From positions 1 to 41,248 of the forward strand of contig NZ_JQEZ01000002.1 of NCBI RefSeq assembly GCF_000743705.1: a stretch of 41,248 bases of DNA, written 5' to 3'. Source of the DNA: Ruegeria halocynthiae (GTDB lineage Bacteria > Pseudomonadota > Alphaproteobacteria > Rhodobacterales > Rhodobacteraceae). This document shows positions 30,896 to 39,703 of the stretch, one piece after another. The notes under the pieces were generated by a model that was not told the origin of the DNA, searched no databases, and saw only the letters and a program-made list of their open reading frames with translations. The first letter of the stretch is position 1, and the number at the start of each line of letters is the position of its first letter. Made by a program: the position numbers and the translations under genes.

Positions 30896-31471
30896 ATGAT
30901 GGGTGTTCAAGATGCTCCGGCACGGTTGTTTTACGACTTTGATCTAGAGGCACATGTCCCTGCCAACCATATTTTGCGGGAGATCGATCGGTTTCTCGAT
31001 ATCAGCATGATCCGTCATCAGCTTGCACCGCATTACAGTCACCTTGGTCGCCCATCGATTGACCCGGAACTGATTATTCGGATGCTGGTTGTCGGTTACG
31101 TTTTAGGCATCCGATCTGAGCGGCGGCTGGGCTTTGGGTACTGGGTTGTTCAATCCAAAGCCGACGGTGACTTCCTGGGCGAGGTTGGCCTTGCGGACTA
31201 CCATCGTGATACGGAACCAACTTTGGACGGAAGGCCAGAAGCCGGGTGGGTGCTCAAAGCTTGCGCACATGGCAAAGGCTATGCAACCGAAGCCGTTACA
31301 GCGATGATGCATTGGGCTGACAAGGCGCTCTCTTGCACGCATACTGCGGCGATGTTCGACCCGACTTATTCAGCTTCCATTAACGTCGCAAAAAAAGTCG
31401 GTTTCGAGAATGAAATTTTAGGTCGTTATGGAGATCAAGAGGCACTGTTCATGGAGAGAACCCGACAATAG
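30896..31471 (+). CDS. In-frame chimera: IS transposase N-terminus fused to GNAT acetyltransferase C-terminus
   Basis: A 191-aa reading frame from the ATG at 30896, which has a good AGGAGG site (an ATG at 30878 would add six residues). Residues 1-~75 match the N-terminal (InsH-type, PF05598-like) domain of IS1182/IS5-family transposases: an HILREIDRFLD helix, LGRPSIDPELIIRMLVVGY, GIRSERRL. At about 31128 the sequence switches to a GNAT acetyltransferase: GYWVVQSKADGDFLGEVGL, AGWVLKACAHGKGYATEAV (acetyl-CoA loop), NVAKKVGF. The GNAT lacks its first ~50 residues and the transposase its catalytic part. The likely origin is IS insertion followed by deletion. Neither activity is expected, but the frame is intact and has IS translation signals. 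Confidence 0.75.
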   Translation: MMGVQDAPARLFYDFDLEAHVPANHILREIDRFLDISMIRHQLAPHYSHLGRPSIDPELIIRMLVVGYVLGIRSERRLGFGYWVVQSKADGDFLGEVGLADYHRDTEPTLDGRPEAGWVLKACAHGKGYATEAVTAMMHWADKALSCTHTAAMFDPTYSASINVAKKVGFENEILGRYGDQEALFMERTRQ

Positions 31472-32020
31472 TCGATTTCTACGCCAGCAGACGCTAGTGG
31501 ACGATCAATTTTGGGTCGGTTTGTTCGAGAAATTCACGTTCATCGCTTAGAAGTCGAATTCCTGCATTCCGACCAAAGCTGCCGAATGCACCTGCAGCGC
31601 CCAAGTTACGCGGCAATGACGTCTGTGGGTGGCTCCTGCACCTTCAACTTTTTCGCTGCAAGCGCACGCAGCAAGAATAATGCTGCACAAGCTCAAAATC
31701 CGGCGCTGCTAGGCAGCGACAAATCCGGCCATTTGTATATGGCGCAGCAAGATTGCACGCATCATTCACGGATCGCTCAACAGCCGGACCGACGCCGCTG
31801 TGGCGAATGCACGTGGGGAAAGGCAGAAACGATGCTCGCAACTTCAGCGATACAAATCCGACAGCGCAGTAAATTTCCCGGTTCCAGTTATTCAATCATG
31901 CCAAAAACTGGATGCGGACCCTGGTTTAAACCAATTGTGCGGATAGGGGTTTGTTCTCTGCAATGCACTTAAGAATGCCAACCTGCCCTATGAGACCAGG
32001 CTGACCTTCTGTTTCTGGCC
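31472..32020. other. Intergenic region with no supported gene
   Basis: About 550 bp between the chimera and the autotransporter stop. A 153-codon plus-strand frame (31511-31972) lacks family features, has unusual Cys/His/Arg/Ser-rich composition and no ribosome site, so I do not call it. A 26-bp segment at 31615-31640 recurs at 39444-39469. The stretch looks like gene or IS debris. Confidence 0.4.
31615..31640 (+). repeat. Dispersed 26-bp repeat, copy 1
   Basis: The segment starting AATGACGTCTGTGGG matches 39444-39469 at 25 of 26 positions, in the same orientation. A weaker likeness continues a little further (AACTTTTT). Both copies lie in non-coding DNA near IS remnants. Confidence 0.55.
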
Positions 32021-34933
32021 TTAGAAACGGAATTCGAGGCCGATGTTTCCGCCAAAGGTATAGTCGCCTGAACCGCTGCCCAGGCCGGTCTCGCCGCTGA
32101 CCTCACCATAGAGGGTGGTTCTGCCTGAAAGCGCCACATGCCCGCCCAGCGTCAGGCCGGCGGTGTTTCTGCCGCGCTCGGTCAGAACAGTACTCTGGCC
32201 AAACGCCACGGCGGTATTGTTGTCGAAGGCGTGGTAATAGTCGACCTGACCGAACAGAACGGAATTGCCGGTGAACTCATGCTCGGCGCGCAAACCCAGA
32301 CGGGCTGTCAGAGTATTCCCGTCCACCAGAGAACCGGTTTGTCCGCCTCCCGCAAGGTCGGTGACATCATCAGTGTTAATATCGCTGTACATCAGCTGCG
32401 CATGAGGCACCAATGTCAGACCGTTTTGCAAGATGAACGGTTTGCCAACCTCAACGGACAGCCCGTACCCATCGCTGTTGGTATCCACCGCGTTCCCGCC
32501 ATTGGGGCGGGTTGTGCTGTCGAAGTACGCGTAGCGAAGCTGCCCGTCGACATAAAGCTGACTGTTCGCGATCCACAGCGCGCTGAGCGTGGCGTCATAG
32601 GCATCGGTGCTGATGTCAGCACTGGTCAGCGAAGTCTTCACATCGGTGGACAGGCTGCTGATCCCGAACTCAAGCCCGCCGATCAATTTACCACCGGCAA
32701 TCTCGGCCAGTGGTAAACCGGCACCAAAGCGCAAACCGCCGCTGTTGGTTTCAACGTCGCGGTCATCGACGGTGTAGCTATCGCGCTGACCTTCCGCCTG
32801 CACCCAGACAATAGGCCGCGTTGTGGAGGTCAGCTCGTTCAAGGCCCGGCTGACGGTATTGGCCTCGGACGAACCGCGCTGTGTTGCGCCCATGATCCGA
32901 CCCAGCGCCGAGCCAAAGGTCAACTGGTCACTGAATTGCTGCACGCCTGCCGCAAGGAAGGCGCCGCCCGGGTTGCGGTTAACCGTACCGCCAGTGCCGC
33001 CGACATCTGGCTTGGGGTTGTCGAACGGTGACAGGAAAAATTCGCCCTCGTCCGCATCGTATTCCAACAAATAAGCGATATCGCCGTCACTGATCGCCTG
33101 CGCACCGTCATTGGTGACGAAATCGGCATTGACCAGCTGGAAATCGCTTGCGGTGCTGGACCCCGAGACGGTGACCAGCGTGAAGGTCTGTGCGGTATCC
33201 ACCGTGCTGCCGGCTTTGGTCACCTGCAGGCCCTGGCTGGCCCCGGCGCTGTCGCCGGTCACGAAGACCTGATCATTGGTGCCGTCGGTCAGGTTGACGT
33301 CCAGCCCGATGGTGCCACTGCCCGACAGGTCAGCACCAAAGGTCAGCCGGTCGCCGGTCGCTCCGTCTGCGGTCGAGATCAGGCCATTATTCAGAACGCT
33401 CTGGCTTAGGGTAACATTGCCCAGCCCGGCGGCACCAGCCAGAAACTGACCGGTTGCATTCACCTGCAAGTCACCGTCAAAGGTGAAATCGGCATTTTGC
33501 GCGGTTATGGCCGCGCCGCTGTCGATCAGCACCGAGTTGAACCCCGTGGCGGCAGCACTGTTCAGGGTCAGATTGCCGCCGTCACTGGCGGTCAGGGTTT
33601 CAAAGTTCGTGAACAGGCTGTTGTTGAATGTGCCGGTGAAGCCCGAGAAAGTCAGGGCATCTTCGGTGCCAGTGCCGCCATCAAACAGGGTTGCGGCGCT
33701 GATATCGGCACCGCCTTCCACCGTCAGCGCGTCCTTGCCGTCGTTCAAACGGACAGCACCCGCAACGGACGACCCGGTCATCAGCGTCACCCGACTGTCA
33801 CCAGCGTTGTTTGAAATTGCTTCGCCCGAGGTCGCTGAAACGGATGCGCCGTCCTGCAACTTGATCTCCGTCATCCCGCCAGTCTGGGATTGAGTATAGA
33901 TTCCATAGCCGCTCCCTCCCTGTACGGTGCCGGACACGGTAATCGTTGCCGGGCCCGCACCGGCAAATTTACTGGTTTCAATACCTGTCCGGCCACCGGC
34001 AATTGTACCAGTCGTAGTGACCGCAATGTCAGCACCGCCGACGGTCCTGGCAAGAATGCCGGTTGAGCTGGAACTTGTCCCTTGAACATTGTTGGCGGTG
34101 ATCGTCAATGCGCCCCTACCCAGATGCCTTGCGTCAATACCACGGCTACTCCCCGCGACTGTACCCGACGTCGTGATCGACATGGTGGTACTGTTAGAAT
34201 TGTAGCTGTCCGCATCAATGCCGACGGAACCATAGCCAACAACATCGTTTACCATGATCGTCATCGATCCGGGGCCTCCCTGATGGGCGTCGATGCCATC
34301 CCCTTGACCGGTAACTGTTCCGGACGCCGTGATTGAAACGGACGTAGTGTTGCCGTTGCCGTCTGCATAGATACCGTAATTGCTAGTCCCGGTGACGTTG
34401 TTTACATTGATTGCTAGCGCACCCGCCCCGTTGTTACGCGCCCAGACACCGTCTCGGCCGATGACCGCGCCATTTGTTGTAATCGTTGTCCCGGCTGTAC
34501 TGACCGTCAAAACCCCATTCCCAGTTACTGACCTGATTGTCGAATTGTTCGTGTCCGTGATCGTAATGCTGTCAGCCGTTACTTCAACGGCATTGCCAGA
34601 GGATACATCCAAGCCGAACTCTGACGTGGTGGTGGCGTTAATCGAACCGCCACCCGGAGGGACAGTTCCGCCAACCGTGGTGTCCATTCCCGGAGCAGCC
34701 GCACCCGAACACACAAAGTTGGTCCCGTCCGAGGTGGTACAGCTACCCGCCTGCGCCGTACCACCGCCAAAGGTCAGGGCTGCGCCAATTGCCGCGGCGG
34801 ACACGCCGGACAGCACCCGACCGAGCGCTGGTGCAAAACTGGCGGCCTGCCCCTTGTGCTTTGTCATCCGGCCCCCACGCAGCAGCGCGGTTTCATAGTG
34901 CGGTCGGATCGGTCCACTATTGATCATTTTCAT
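32021..34933 (-). CDS. Autotransporter (type Va) with repetitive passenger
   Basis: A 970-aa outer-membrane autotransporter. The signal peptide is extended: a basic stretch then VLSGVSAAAIGAALTFGG, ending AQAGSC. The passenger (~50-640) is rich in Thr, Gly, Ser and Asn, with repeated units of the type 'ITANNV.GTSS.GI' and 'SGTV.G…GI', as expected for a right-handed beta-helix. The autotransporter beta-barrel spans ~690-970 (starting with FGSALGRIMGATQRG) and ends LEFRF, the terminal Phe used for barrel assembly. The ATG at 34933 has a weak GGAA site; an ATG at 34867 is an alternative. It lies 54 bp after the TIGR03032 gene on the same strand. Likely functions are adhesion or surface interaction. 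Confidence 0.85.
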   Translation of the reverse strand: MKMINSGPIRPHYETALLRGGRMTKHKGQAASFAPALGRVLSGVSAAAIGAALTFGGGTAQAGSCTTSDGTNFVCSGAAAPGMDTTVGGTVPPGGGSINATTTSEFGLDVSSGNAVEVTADSITITDTNNSTIRSVTGNGVLTVSTAGTTITTNGAVIGRDGVWARNNGAGALAINVNNVTGTSNYGIYADGNGNTTSVSITASGTVTGQGDGIDAHQGGPGSMTIMVNDVVGYGSVGIDADSYNSNSTTMSITTSGTVAGSSRGIDARHLGRGALTITANNVQGTSSSSTGILARTVGGADIAVTTTGTIAGGRTGIETSKFAGAGPATITVSGTVQGGSGYGIYTQSQTGGMTEIKLQDGASVSATSGEAISNNAGDSRVTLMTGSSVAGAVRLNDGKDALTVEGGADISAATLFDGGTGTEDALTFSGFTGTFNNSLFTNFETLTASDGGNLTLNSAAATGFNSVLIDSGAAITAQNADFTFDGDLQVNATGQFLAGAAGLGNVTLSQSVLNNGLISTADGATGDRLTFGADLSGSGTIGLDVNLTDGTNDQVFVTGDSAGASQGLQVTKAGSTVDTAQTFTLVTVSGSSTASDFQLVNADFVTNDGAQAISDGDIAYLLEYDADEGEFFLSPFDNPKPDVGGTGGTVNRNPGGAFLAAGVQQFSDQLTFGSALGRIMGATQRGSSEANTVSRALNELTSTTRPIVWVQAEGQRDSYTVDDRDVETNSGGLRFGAGLPLAEIAGGKLIGGLEFGISSLSTDVKTSLTSADISTDAYDATLSALWIANSQLYVDGQLRYAYFDSTTRPNGGNAVDTNSDGYGLSVEVGKPFILQNGLTLVPHAQLMYSDINTDDVTDLAGGGQTGSLVDGNTLTARLGLRAEHEFTGNSVLFGQVDYYHAFDNNTAVAFGQSTVLTERGRNTAGLTLGGHVALSGRTTLYGEVSGETGLGSGSGDYTFGGNIGLEFRF

Positions 34934-34987
34934 AAATTCCGTCCCTAATTTTAATTGTTTGGAGGGTTAGGTTTTGCCGGTTGGGGG

Positions 34988-36118
34988 TCACGCCGACCGG
35001 GGCACTGTGATCAGTGTCGCCGCCTCGGACGTGCCGGGGGCGATGGCCAGCGGGCACAGATGGCCGGGTAACAACTCAAGGTCATAAAGCTCTGCCACCG
35101 CGCCATCGATCCGCAGCCAGTCGACGCAGGTGCCGGTCTCAAGATCGATGATCTGGATGCCGCACCACGGGGAGCTGTAGGTTTCCGCCAGTCTTGCGTC
35201 CAGTTCCAGCCCCTCGAACCGCTCATAGCGCGGCTTGGACAGGCCAACGAAGGCGAACCGGCCATGCAGCGCCAGCCCGCGTGCAAAGCCCGGACAAAAG
35301 ACGCGCGGCACAAAGCGGCCCTTGCCGTCACTGCTGAATTCCACCTCGCCCAGTTCCCCGCGGCCCGAATTCAGCACCCACAACCGCCCGTCATGCAGGC
35401 GCGGGGAATGGGGCATCGACAGGCCTTCGCAGACGACTTCGTCGGTCTCGACATCAATGACGATGCCGCCATCAGCACGCCGGTCGCGCCAGCCGTCGAT
35501 CGTATCCGACCGGCTGACGGCGGTGACGTAGCGCGGTCGCCCGTCCTGCATCGCCAGCCCGTTCAGATGGCAGCGGTCCTCATCCACCAGCGCCGAGATG
35601 AACGGCGGGCGCCAGACCTCACGAAAACTGTGGCGCGGGTCGGGGGTGGCCAGGCAGTTGTAGCGGGTGTTGACGAATATCGACCGCCCATCCGCATCGA
35701 TACCCAGATCGTGCAGGTCCAGCCGCCCAGTAAACTCGCTTTGCCGTGGCATGAAACCGGCGTCAAACAGACCGTTCATCCGCTCGTGCGGCTCCAGCAC
35801 GTTCTGCAGGTGCAGGATTTGGTCATCGGCAGACAGCGACAACCCATGCGGCCCGTGCCGGTGCAGTCCCATGGGGCGCGGGAACGCCATCTGATGAATG
35901 TTGATCCCGGCATCCGGTTTGACACCAATCAGGTACAAAAGCCCCGACTGATACGAAGAGAATGCCAACGACAGACCCAACCCGTTCAACCGTGCCGCAA
36001 GCCCGGGTGATACGGAATAGTCGACTTCTGTGCCTGCCTCGGTCTCTGCCTTTGTGGGAGGCACATCTTTCGGAGTATCGTCTTTGCCTGTCTGAGGCAT
36101 GTTCGTTGTCGTGTTCAT
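34988..36118 (-). CDS. TIGR03032-family protein
   Basis: A 376-aa protein from the ATG at 36118; a TTG at 36154 would add 12 residues. It matches the TIGR03032 pattern: FSSYQSGLLYLIG, RPMGLH, LHDLGID, FVNTRYNCLATPDPRHSF, WRPPFISALVDEDRCHLNGLA, RYVTAVSRSD, GWRDRRADGG, LSMPHSPRLHDGRLWVLNSG. The repeated beta-blade-like units suggest a propeller fold. The family's biochemical function is unknown, but members often lie beside large repetitive surface proteins, as here. A hydrophilic tail of ~40 residues precedes the domain. No signal peptide is evident. It is probably co-transcribed with the autotransporter, from a promoter in the region shared with luxR. Confidence 0.8.
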   Translation of the reverse strand: MNTTTNMPQTGKDDTPKDVPPTKAETEAGTEVDYSVSPGLAARLNGLGLSLAFSSYQSGLLYLIGVKPDAGINIHQMAFPRPMGLHRHGPHGLSLSADDQILHLQNVLEPHERMNGLFDAGFMPRQSEFTGRLDLHDLGIDADGRSIFVNTRYNCLATPDPRHSFREVWRPPFISALVDEDRCHLNGLAMQDGRPRYVTAVSRSDTIDGWRDRRADGGIVIDVETDEVVCEGLSMPHSPRLHDGRLWVLNSGRGELGEVEFSSDGKGRFVPRVFCPGFARGLALHGRFAFVGLSKPRYERFEGLELDARLAETYSSPWCGIQIIDLETGTCVDWLRIDGAVAELYDLELLPGHLCPLAIAPGTSEAATLITVPRSA

Positions 36119-36258
36119 GAAGTTTTGTTGACCGATAGAGCTGTGAAAAGGCAAAGCCTCTTCGCCCGCAGAAATTCTGCGGTTTTTCCTTGAGTTACGC
36201 GTTTTCCTGAATATTCTTCAGACCCTGACAGAATAGCGTAGGTGACTTCTTCTGGTCC

Positions 36259-36278
36259 ATGTGTGAAGATTCACATAT
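36259..36278. promoter_or_regulatory. lux-box-like palindrome
   Basis: ATGTGTGAA-GA-TTCACATAT is a 20-bp inverted repeat with 8 of 9 arm positions paired (TGTGAA-GA-TTCACA perfect at the core). It lies 40 bp upstream of the LuxR-type gene and about 140 bp from the TIGR03032 start. Length, symmetry and position fit a LuxR-family binding site that could control both divergent units. Confidence 0.5.
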
Positions 36279-36318
36279 GCCGGTACGGGTTCAGCGTTGA
36301 GGCAACGGCATCTGAGGC

Positions 36319-37047
36319 ATGACGGAAGAAGTACTTTTGATGGCGCGCATTCGCGATCTGCCAAATTTGCAGGATAAGATCGCACTCTTCGCGCAGTACC
36401 TACGGGATGAACACCAGTACACTGCCCTCAGCTATGGCTGTGTCCTGAACGAAAATGATCAGGTCGATGGCCTGCACTATCTGCAAGATGGCATTCCTCA
36501 GGAGTGGTTGGAAATTTACCATCGCTGCGGGTATCAGGCCTATGACAGTGGTCTGCGACATGTGTTTTCTGGGCACAGTGTTTTGCTCAAAAGCCAAACC
36601 TATCGGATGGCGCGTGACCGGCAGTTGCACGGGCCGGAACTGTCTGCGGCACTGCAATCGAATGAATTCTTTAAGTCAGGCTTCTGTTTTCGCGTTGGTC
36701 AAGTTGCGGTGCCGACAGGAATAGCACTCCACTCCAAAACATTGGAGGATCGGCAGCACGACCAATATTTCGCGCGTCACGAGCTGTTTCTCACGGAACT
36801 TTGCCGCCAGTTTGATACTGCAGTATCCTGGGGTGATTCCATCATCGACAAAACCGGGCTAACCGAGCAAAATCTGCGCGTCCTGCGCGTTTTGGCCAAA
36901 GGCAACCGCAAGGCCGAAATGTTAGAGGAGCTTGGGATGCAGAGCTACACGTCCATAGCTACCCATATGGCAAGGGTGCGCAAACTATTGCAGGTTTCGA
37001 CTGACAACCAAGCTCTCCGCCGCGCCGCAGCTCTGGCATTGATTTAG
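36319..37047 (+). CDS. LuxR-family transcriptional regulator
   Basis: A 242-aa regulator; an ATG at 36340 would start seven residues later and has a better GGAAG site. Residues ~10-165 look like an autoinducer-binding domain (YTALSYGCVLNEND, WLEIYHRCGYQAYD comparable to 'W...Y....y...DP', and FKSGFCFRVGQ). The LuxR C-terminal HTH lies at ~185-235 (LTEQNLRVLRVLAKGNRKAEMLEEL). Several ligand-site residues typical of acyl-homoserine-lactone binding are not obvious. No luxI synthase is in the window, so it is a 'solo' that may respond to another signal. It probably regulates the divergent TIGR03032-autotransporter pair through the palindrome between them. Confidence 0.75.
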   Translation: MTEEVLLMARIRDLPNLQDKIALFAQYLRDEHQYTALSYGCVLNENDQVDGLHYLQDGIPQEWLEIYHRCGYQAYDSGLRHVFSGHSVLLKSQTYRMARDRQLHGPELSAALQSNEFFKSGFCFRVGQVAVPTGIALHSKTLEDRQHDQYFARHELFLTELCRQFDTAVSWGDSIIDKTGLTEQNLRVLRVLAKGNRKAEMLEELGMQSYTSIATHMARVRKLLQVSTDNQALRRAAALALI

Positions 37048-37657
37048 CCGGCTGGCAGGGACGGGTAGACAGCGAAATTTCGGTTTGGGAATGCCCGTGC
37101 CATAGCCGTTTGAATGGCCGCTTTCGCGAGGCCCGCTGCAACGCAATACGTTTACTCTTCGCGAACAAAGCGGTTGGCACAATTTTTGCGGCATGAGCAC
37201 ATTGTCGGCCTTGATGCGCGCTTCGATGGTTCCGGCACCATGCGGCGAATGCTCGGATTGAATTTGGCAGAAGTGTAGCAAGTTCAATGAACGGTTCGAC
37301 GACCCAGGCTGCGTTGCAGCAACATACGCGCCGCAGGTGCGGGCGGATGCTGCGCGAGCAACAGCTGCGACTGCAAAAGGCGGCAAAGTCCGCGGACTCC
37401 CAGTTCGTCGCGTTCCTGATTTTGCGCTTGCAGCGAAAGTCGGCTCTGACGGGCCGCACCGCAGCGCTCGAATGGACAAGTGAATGTCTCTTTTAGGGCC
37501 GCCCTCAACGGTCAAGAGAAGTCGTATGGGGAAATTCCGCATTGGCTCCGACAATCGCGACGAATTGATTTTGACGAGCGCTGAGCGACTAACAACAGCA
37601 AGTTTTTTGAAACCCGATCAATGTAACACTACACAGGCAAACTTCACCTGGCTGTTC
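37048..37657. other. Long intergenic region with no supported gene
   Basis: About 610 bp between luxR and the end of the DUF1963 gene. Overlapping short frames exist on both strands, but all are Cys/Arg/Ala-rich with no recognisable domain and no ribosome site, as expected for GC-rich non-coding DNA. I see no repeat longer than a few bases and no clear terminator. Confidence 0.4.
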
Positions 37658-39289
37658 TCAGTTGAGAATATCACCCCAGGCTTTATCCCAGCGGCCAGCC
37701 TTCATGTCTTTTGGGTCAATGAACATACCAAAGCTTGCGACATCGCCAAACATCCAGCCCACAAGGTCACTTGACGAGACCTCCAGAAGAAAAGCAGGAT
37801 TGCGAGCGCGCGAGTAGATAAAGCCGTTATGCACCGGGCCTCCCATCGTGGCGTACTGGTGTTCTTGGTCAAAACGCCAGAGCCTTTCATAGCGCGCGCG
37901 TGTTGCGTCGGATATTCGATCAGGGTGCATACGCATGGCCTCCTGCAGCTGCATCTCGAAGACATCTCTGCTGACAGGGCGCGCCCAAAATTCATCAATC
38001 ACGGAGTGAGACTTCCATTCGATCCCGCTGTCGGTTCTTTTGAGCTGGCGAACTTTAATCTCGTCGAGTTCGGCAATCAAAGCGTCCGTCGCGCCAGTGT
38101 CCAGTGCACCGTCCGGTCTTGCCAAAAGCCTGTTGTAGACGTCCTCCAGCGCGGAGACGGCCGCATCGCGCGTTGCACATTCCTGCTGATCGTTCGTAAG
38201 GCTCAACCGCATTTTCGCCTGGTCCTCTGCGTTTTCACTCTTTTGCAGATTGCGTTCTGAGCGCTCGGTGCGCCGGCCCAAACTTCTCAACGCCTGATGT
38301 TGACCTGACAGCAGGCTGGCAACAAAGCCACGGGCGCTGATGATATCGAACGGGCGATACATCAAAGATCGAGGATCATAATCTTCCTGAATGGCAAAGC
38401 GCTGGTTGTCATCGGACTTGACCGAGCGTCTTGTCTCCGTCGACCCCTCGTGGCGCCGGATGGCCACCGGAAAGCGCGGAGGATGTGGCGCAACAGGGAA
38501 GCCCATTGCTGCCAGCGCCTCCCGCGCTTTGTCACCACTGGTACCGAAGTAGAAAGAGTGGGGCACGTCCGGCCAGTCACGCGACGCGAGAGAGCCGGTC
38601 AGGTGAAAGACGCGGGAGTCATCGTCGACACGCCCTTCTGACGGCATGAAAAAAGCCAGCCAGCCATCGCGTGGCCCCAAACCGCCCCAGATACCCTCAG
38701 GCAGTTCATCAAGTGCGATTTGAGCAACAAACAGCATCGGGAGGCCATTGACCTGCGGCCATTCCATATCTTCAGGCAGCATTGGGGCACCCCCAATCCA
38801 ACTGCGGCTTCGCTCTTTGGCTCCGGGCAGCAACGGAACTAATTTCGCGGGCGCGGCATGGTGCGCCAAATCGCCCGGCTCGTGCGCCAGAACGGCCAGA
38901 TTTTGTTCTATGACACCGGCGAGAAATGTTTTAGCCTCTTTGGCTTCAGGAGTGTCCTCAGACCGCCTCGCGGGCCTTCGAGTACTGCCCTGCATGCCCA
39001 TCAGGTCGTACATCGGATGACCGCGTCGTGGCCGGAAAACAAGCGCCAAAATCACGAGCGGTAGGCTTTGCTGGACCAGCGTCCAGTTCCGCGGTGTTCC
39101 TTGAATACCGAAGATCATCATTGTTATGCCTACAAGCCCTACAATAGGCGCAACATATTGGACGAGTTGAAAAATGCGCTGCAAAATTAACACCTGATCG
39201 CTGATACTATACGGCACCCTATTTTCAACTGAAGGGTGAAATCCAGCGACTAACCAATCCTCCGAGGATGCCTGTTGTACATATGTCAA
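37658..39289 (-). CDS. DUF1963 protein with N-terminal membrane helices
   Basis: A 543-aa protein. Two hydrophobic segments near residues 40-62 and 70-86 anchor it. A DUF1963 (YwqG-like) domain spans ~145-290: SWIGGAPMLPEDMEWPQ, MLFVAQIALDELP, DGWLAFFM, PHSFYFGTSGD. The C-terminal ~200 residues (MRLSLTNDQQECATRDAAVSAL …) are helical, with a final segment in which GWMFGDVASFGMFIDPKDM resembles the end of DUF1963 proteins. Family function is unknown. The start codon seems to be TTG at 39289; no in-frame ATG is nearby. It is isolated, with IS fragments downstream of its promoter side, and its neighbours give no hint of function. Confidence 0.7.
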   Translation of the reverse strand: MTYVQQASSEDWLVAGFHPSVENRVPYSISDQVLILQRIFQLVQYVAPIVGLVGITMMIFGIQGTPRNWTLVQQSLPLVILALVFRPRRGHPMYDLMGMQGSTRRPARRSEDTPEAKEAKTFLAGVIEQNLAVLAHEPGDLAHHAAPAKLVPLLPGAKERSRSWIGGAPMLPEDMEWPQVNGLPMLFVAQIALDELPEGIWGGLGPRDGWLAFFMPSEGRVDDDSRVFHLTGSLASRDWPDVPHSFYFGTSGDKAREALAAMGFPVAPHPPRFPVAIRRHEGSTETRRSVKSDDNQRFAIQEDYDPRSLMYRPFDIISARGFVASLLSGQHQALRSLGRRTERSERNLQKSENAEDQAKMRLSLTNDQQECATRDAAVSALEDVYNRLLARPDGALDTGATDALIAELDEIKVRQLKRTDSGIEWKSHSVIDEFWARPVSRDVFEMQLQEAMRMHPDRISDATRARYERLWRFDQEHQYATMGGPVHNGFIYSRARNPAFLLEVSSSDLVGWMFGDVASFGMFIDPKDMKAGRWDKAWGDILN

Positions 39290-39703
39290 ATGAGAACGGA
39301 CTTTTGCCCGGTACTCCGCTGCTTAGCATGCGACGATCTCGTGCTTTGATCCGCGCAAGATGAGTTCGAGAGGCTTCTGGCTTAGCTTGTGTAATGAACG
39401 GCAGCTTTGGCGCGCTGCATTGCAATATCTACAGACCGGAAGGAATGACATCTGTGGGTGGCTCCTGCATTGCAAGAACTTTTTGGTGATGTTTGCGGGT
39501 ATTTTCGTCAGTACTGTCGTCTGTCCGGCCTGTTTGCGTGGTGGCATTGCCGCCACTGGCCCTGATGAATTCCGCGAGCGAGGTTCCAATCGGCTCATCG
39601 ACCTCTGAGGGCCGCTGCCATTGCCGGAGTGTCCTTGCTCTTGGTTGACTTACTTCCGCATCATCACTTCAACGTCTTGCATCTCGTGGGGCAACTGGCG
39701 CAG
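39290..39703. other. Intergenic region between DUF1963 and the IS110 remnant
   Basis: About 410 bp with no supported gene. It carries the second copy of the 26-bp dispersed repeat (39444-39469). The part nearest 39704 is probably the 3' flank of the IS110 element, but its exact end cannot be fixed because IS110 elements lack long inverted repeats. Confidence 0.4.
39444..39469 (+). repeat. Dispersed 26-bp repeat, copy 2
   Basis: The segment starting AATGACATCTGTGGG differs from copy 1 (31615-31640) at one base. It has the same orientation, 7.8 kb away, and also lies in non-coding DNA near IS sequence. Confidence 0.55.

Noticed and set aside
31511..31972. 153-codon plus-strand reading frame
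   Set aside because: Cys/His/Arg/Ser-rich composition, no domain, no ribosome site, and it contains the dispersed repeat; probably non-coding.
36959..37554. Minus-strand frames of 166-189 codons overlapping luxR and the spacer
   Set aside because: Low-complexity Cys/Arg/Ala composition, overlap with the luxR end, no recognisable features.
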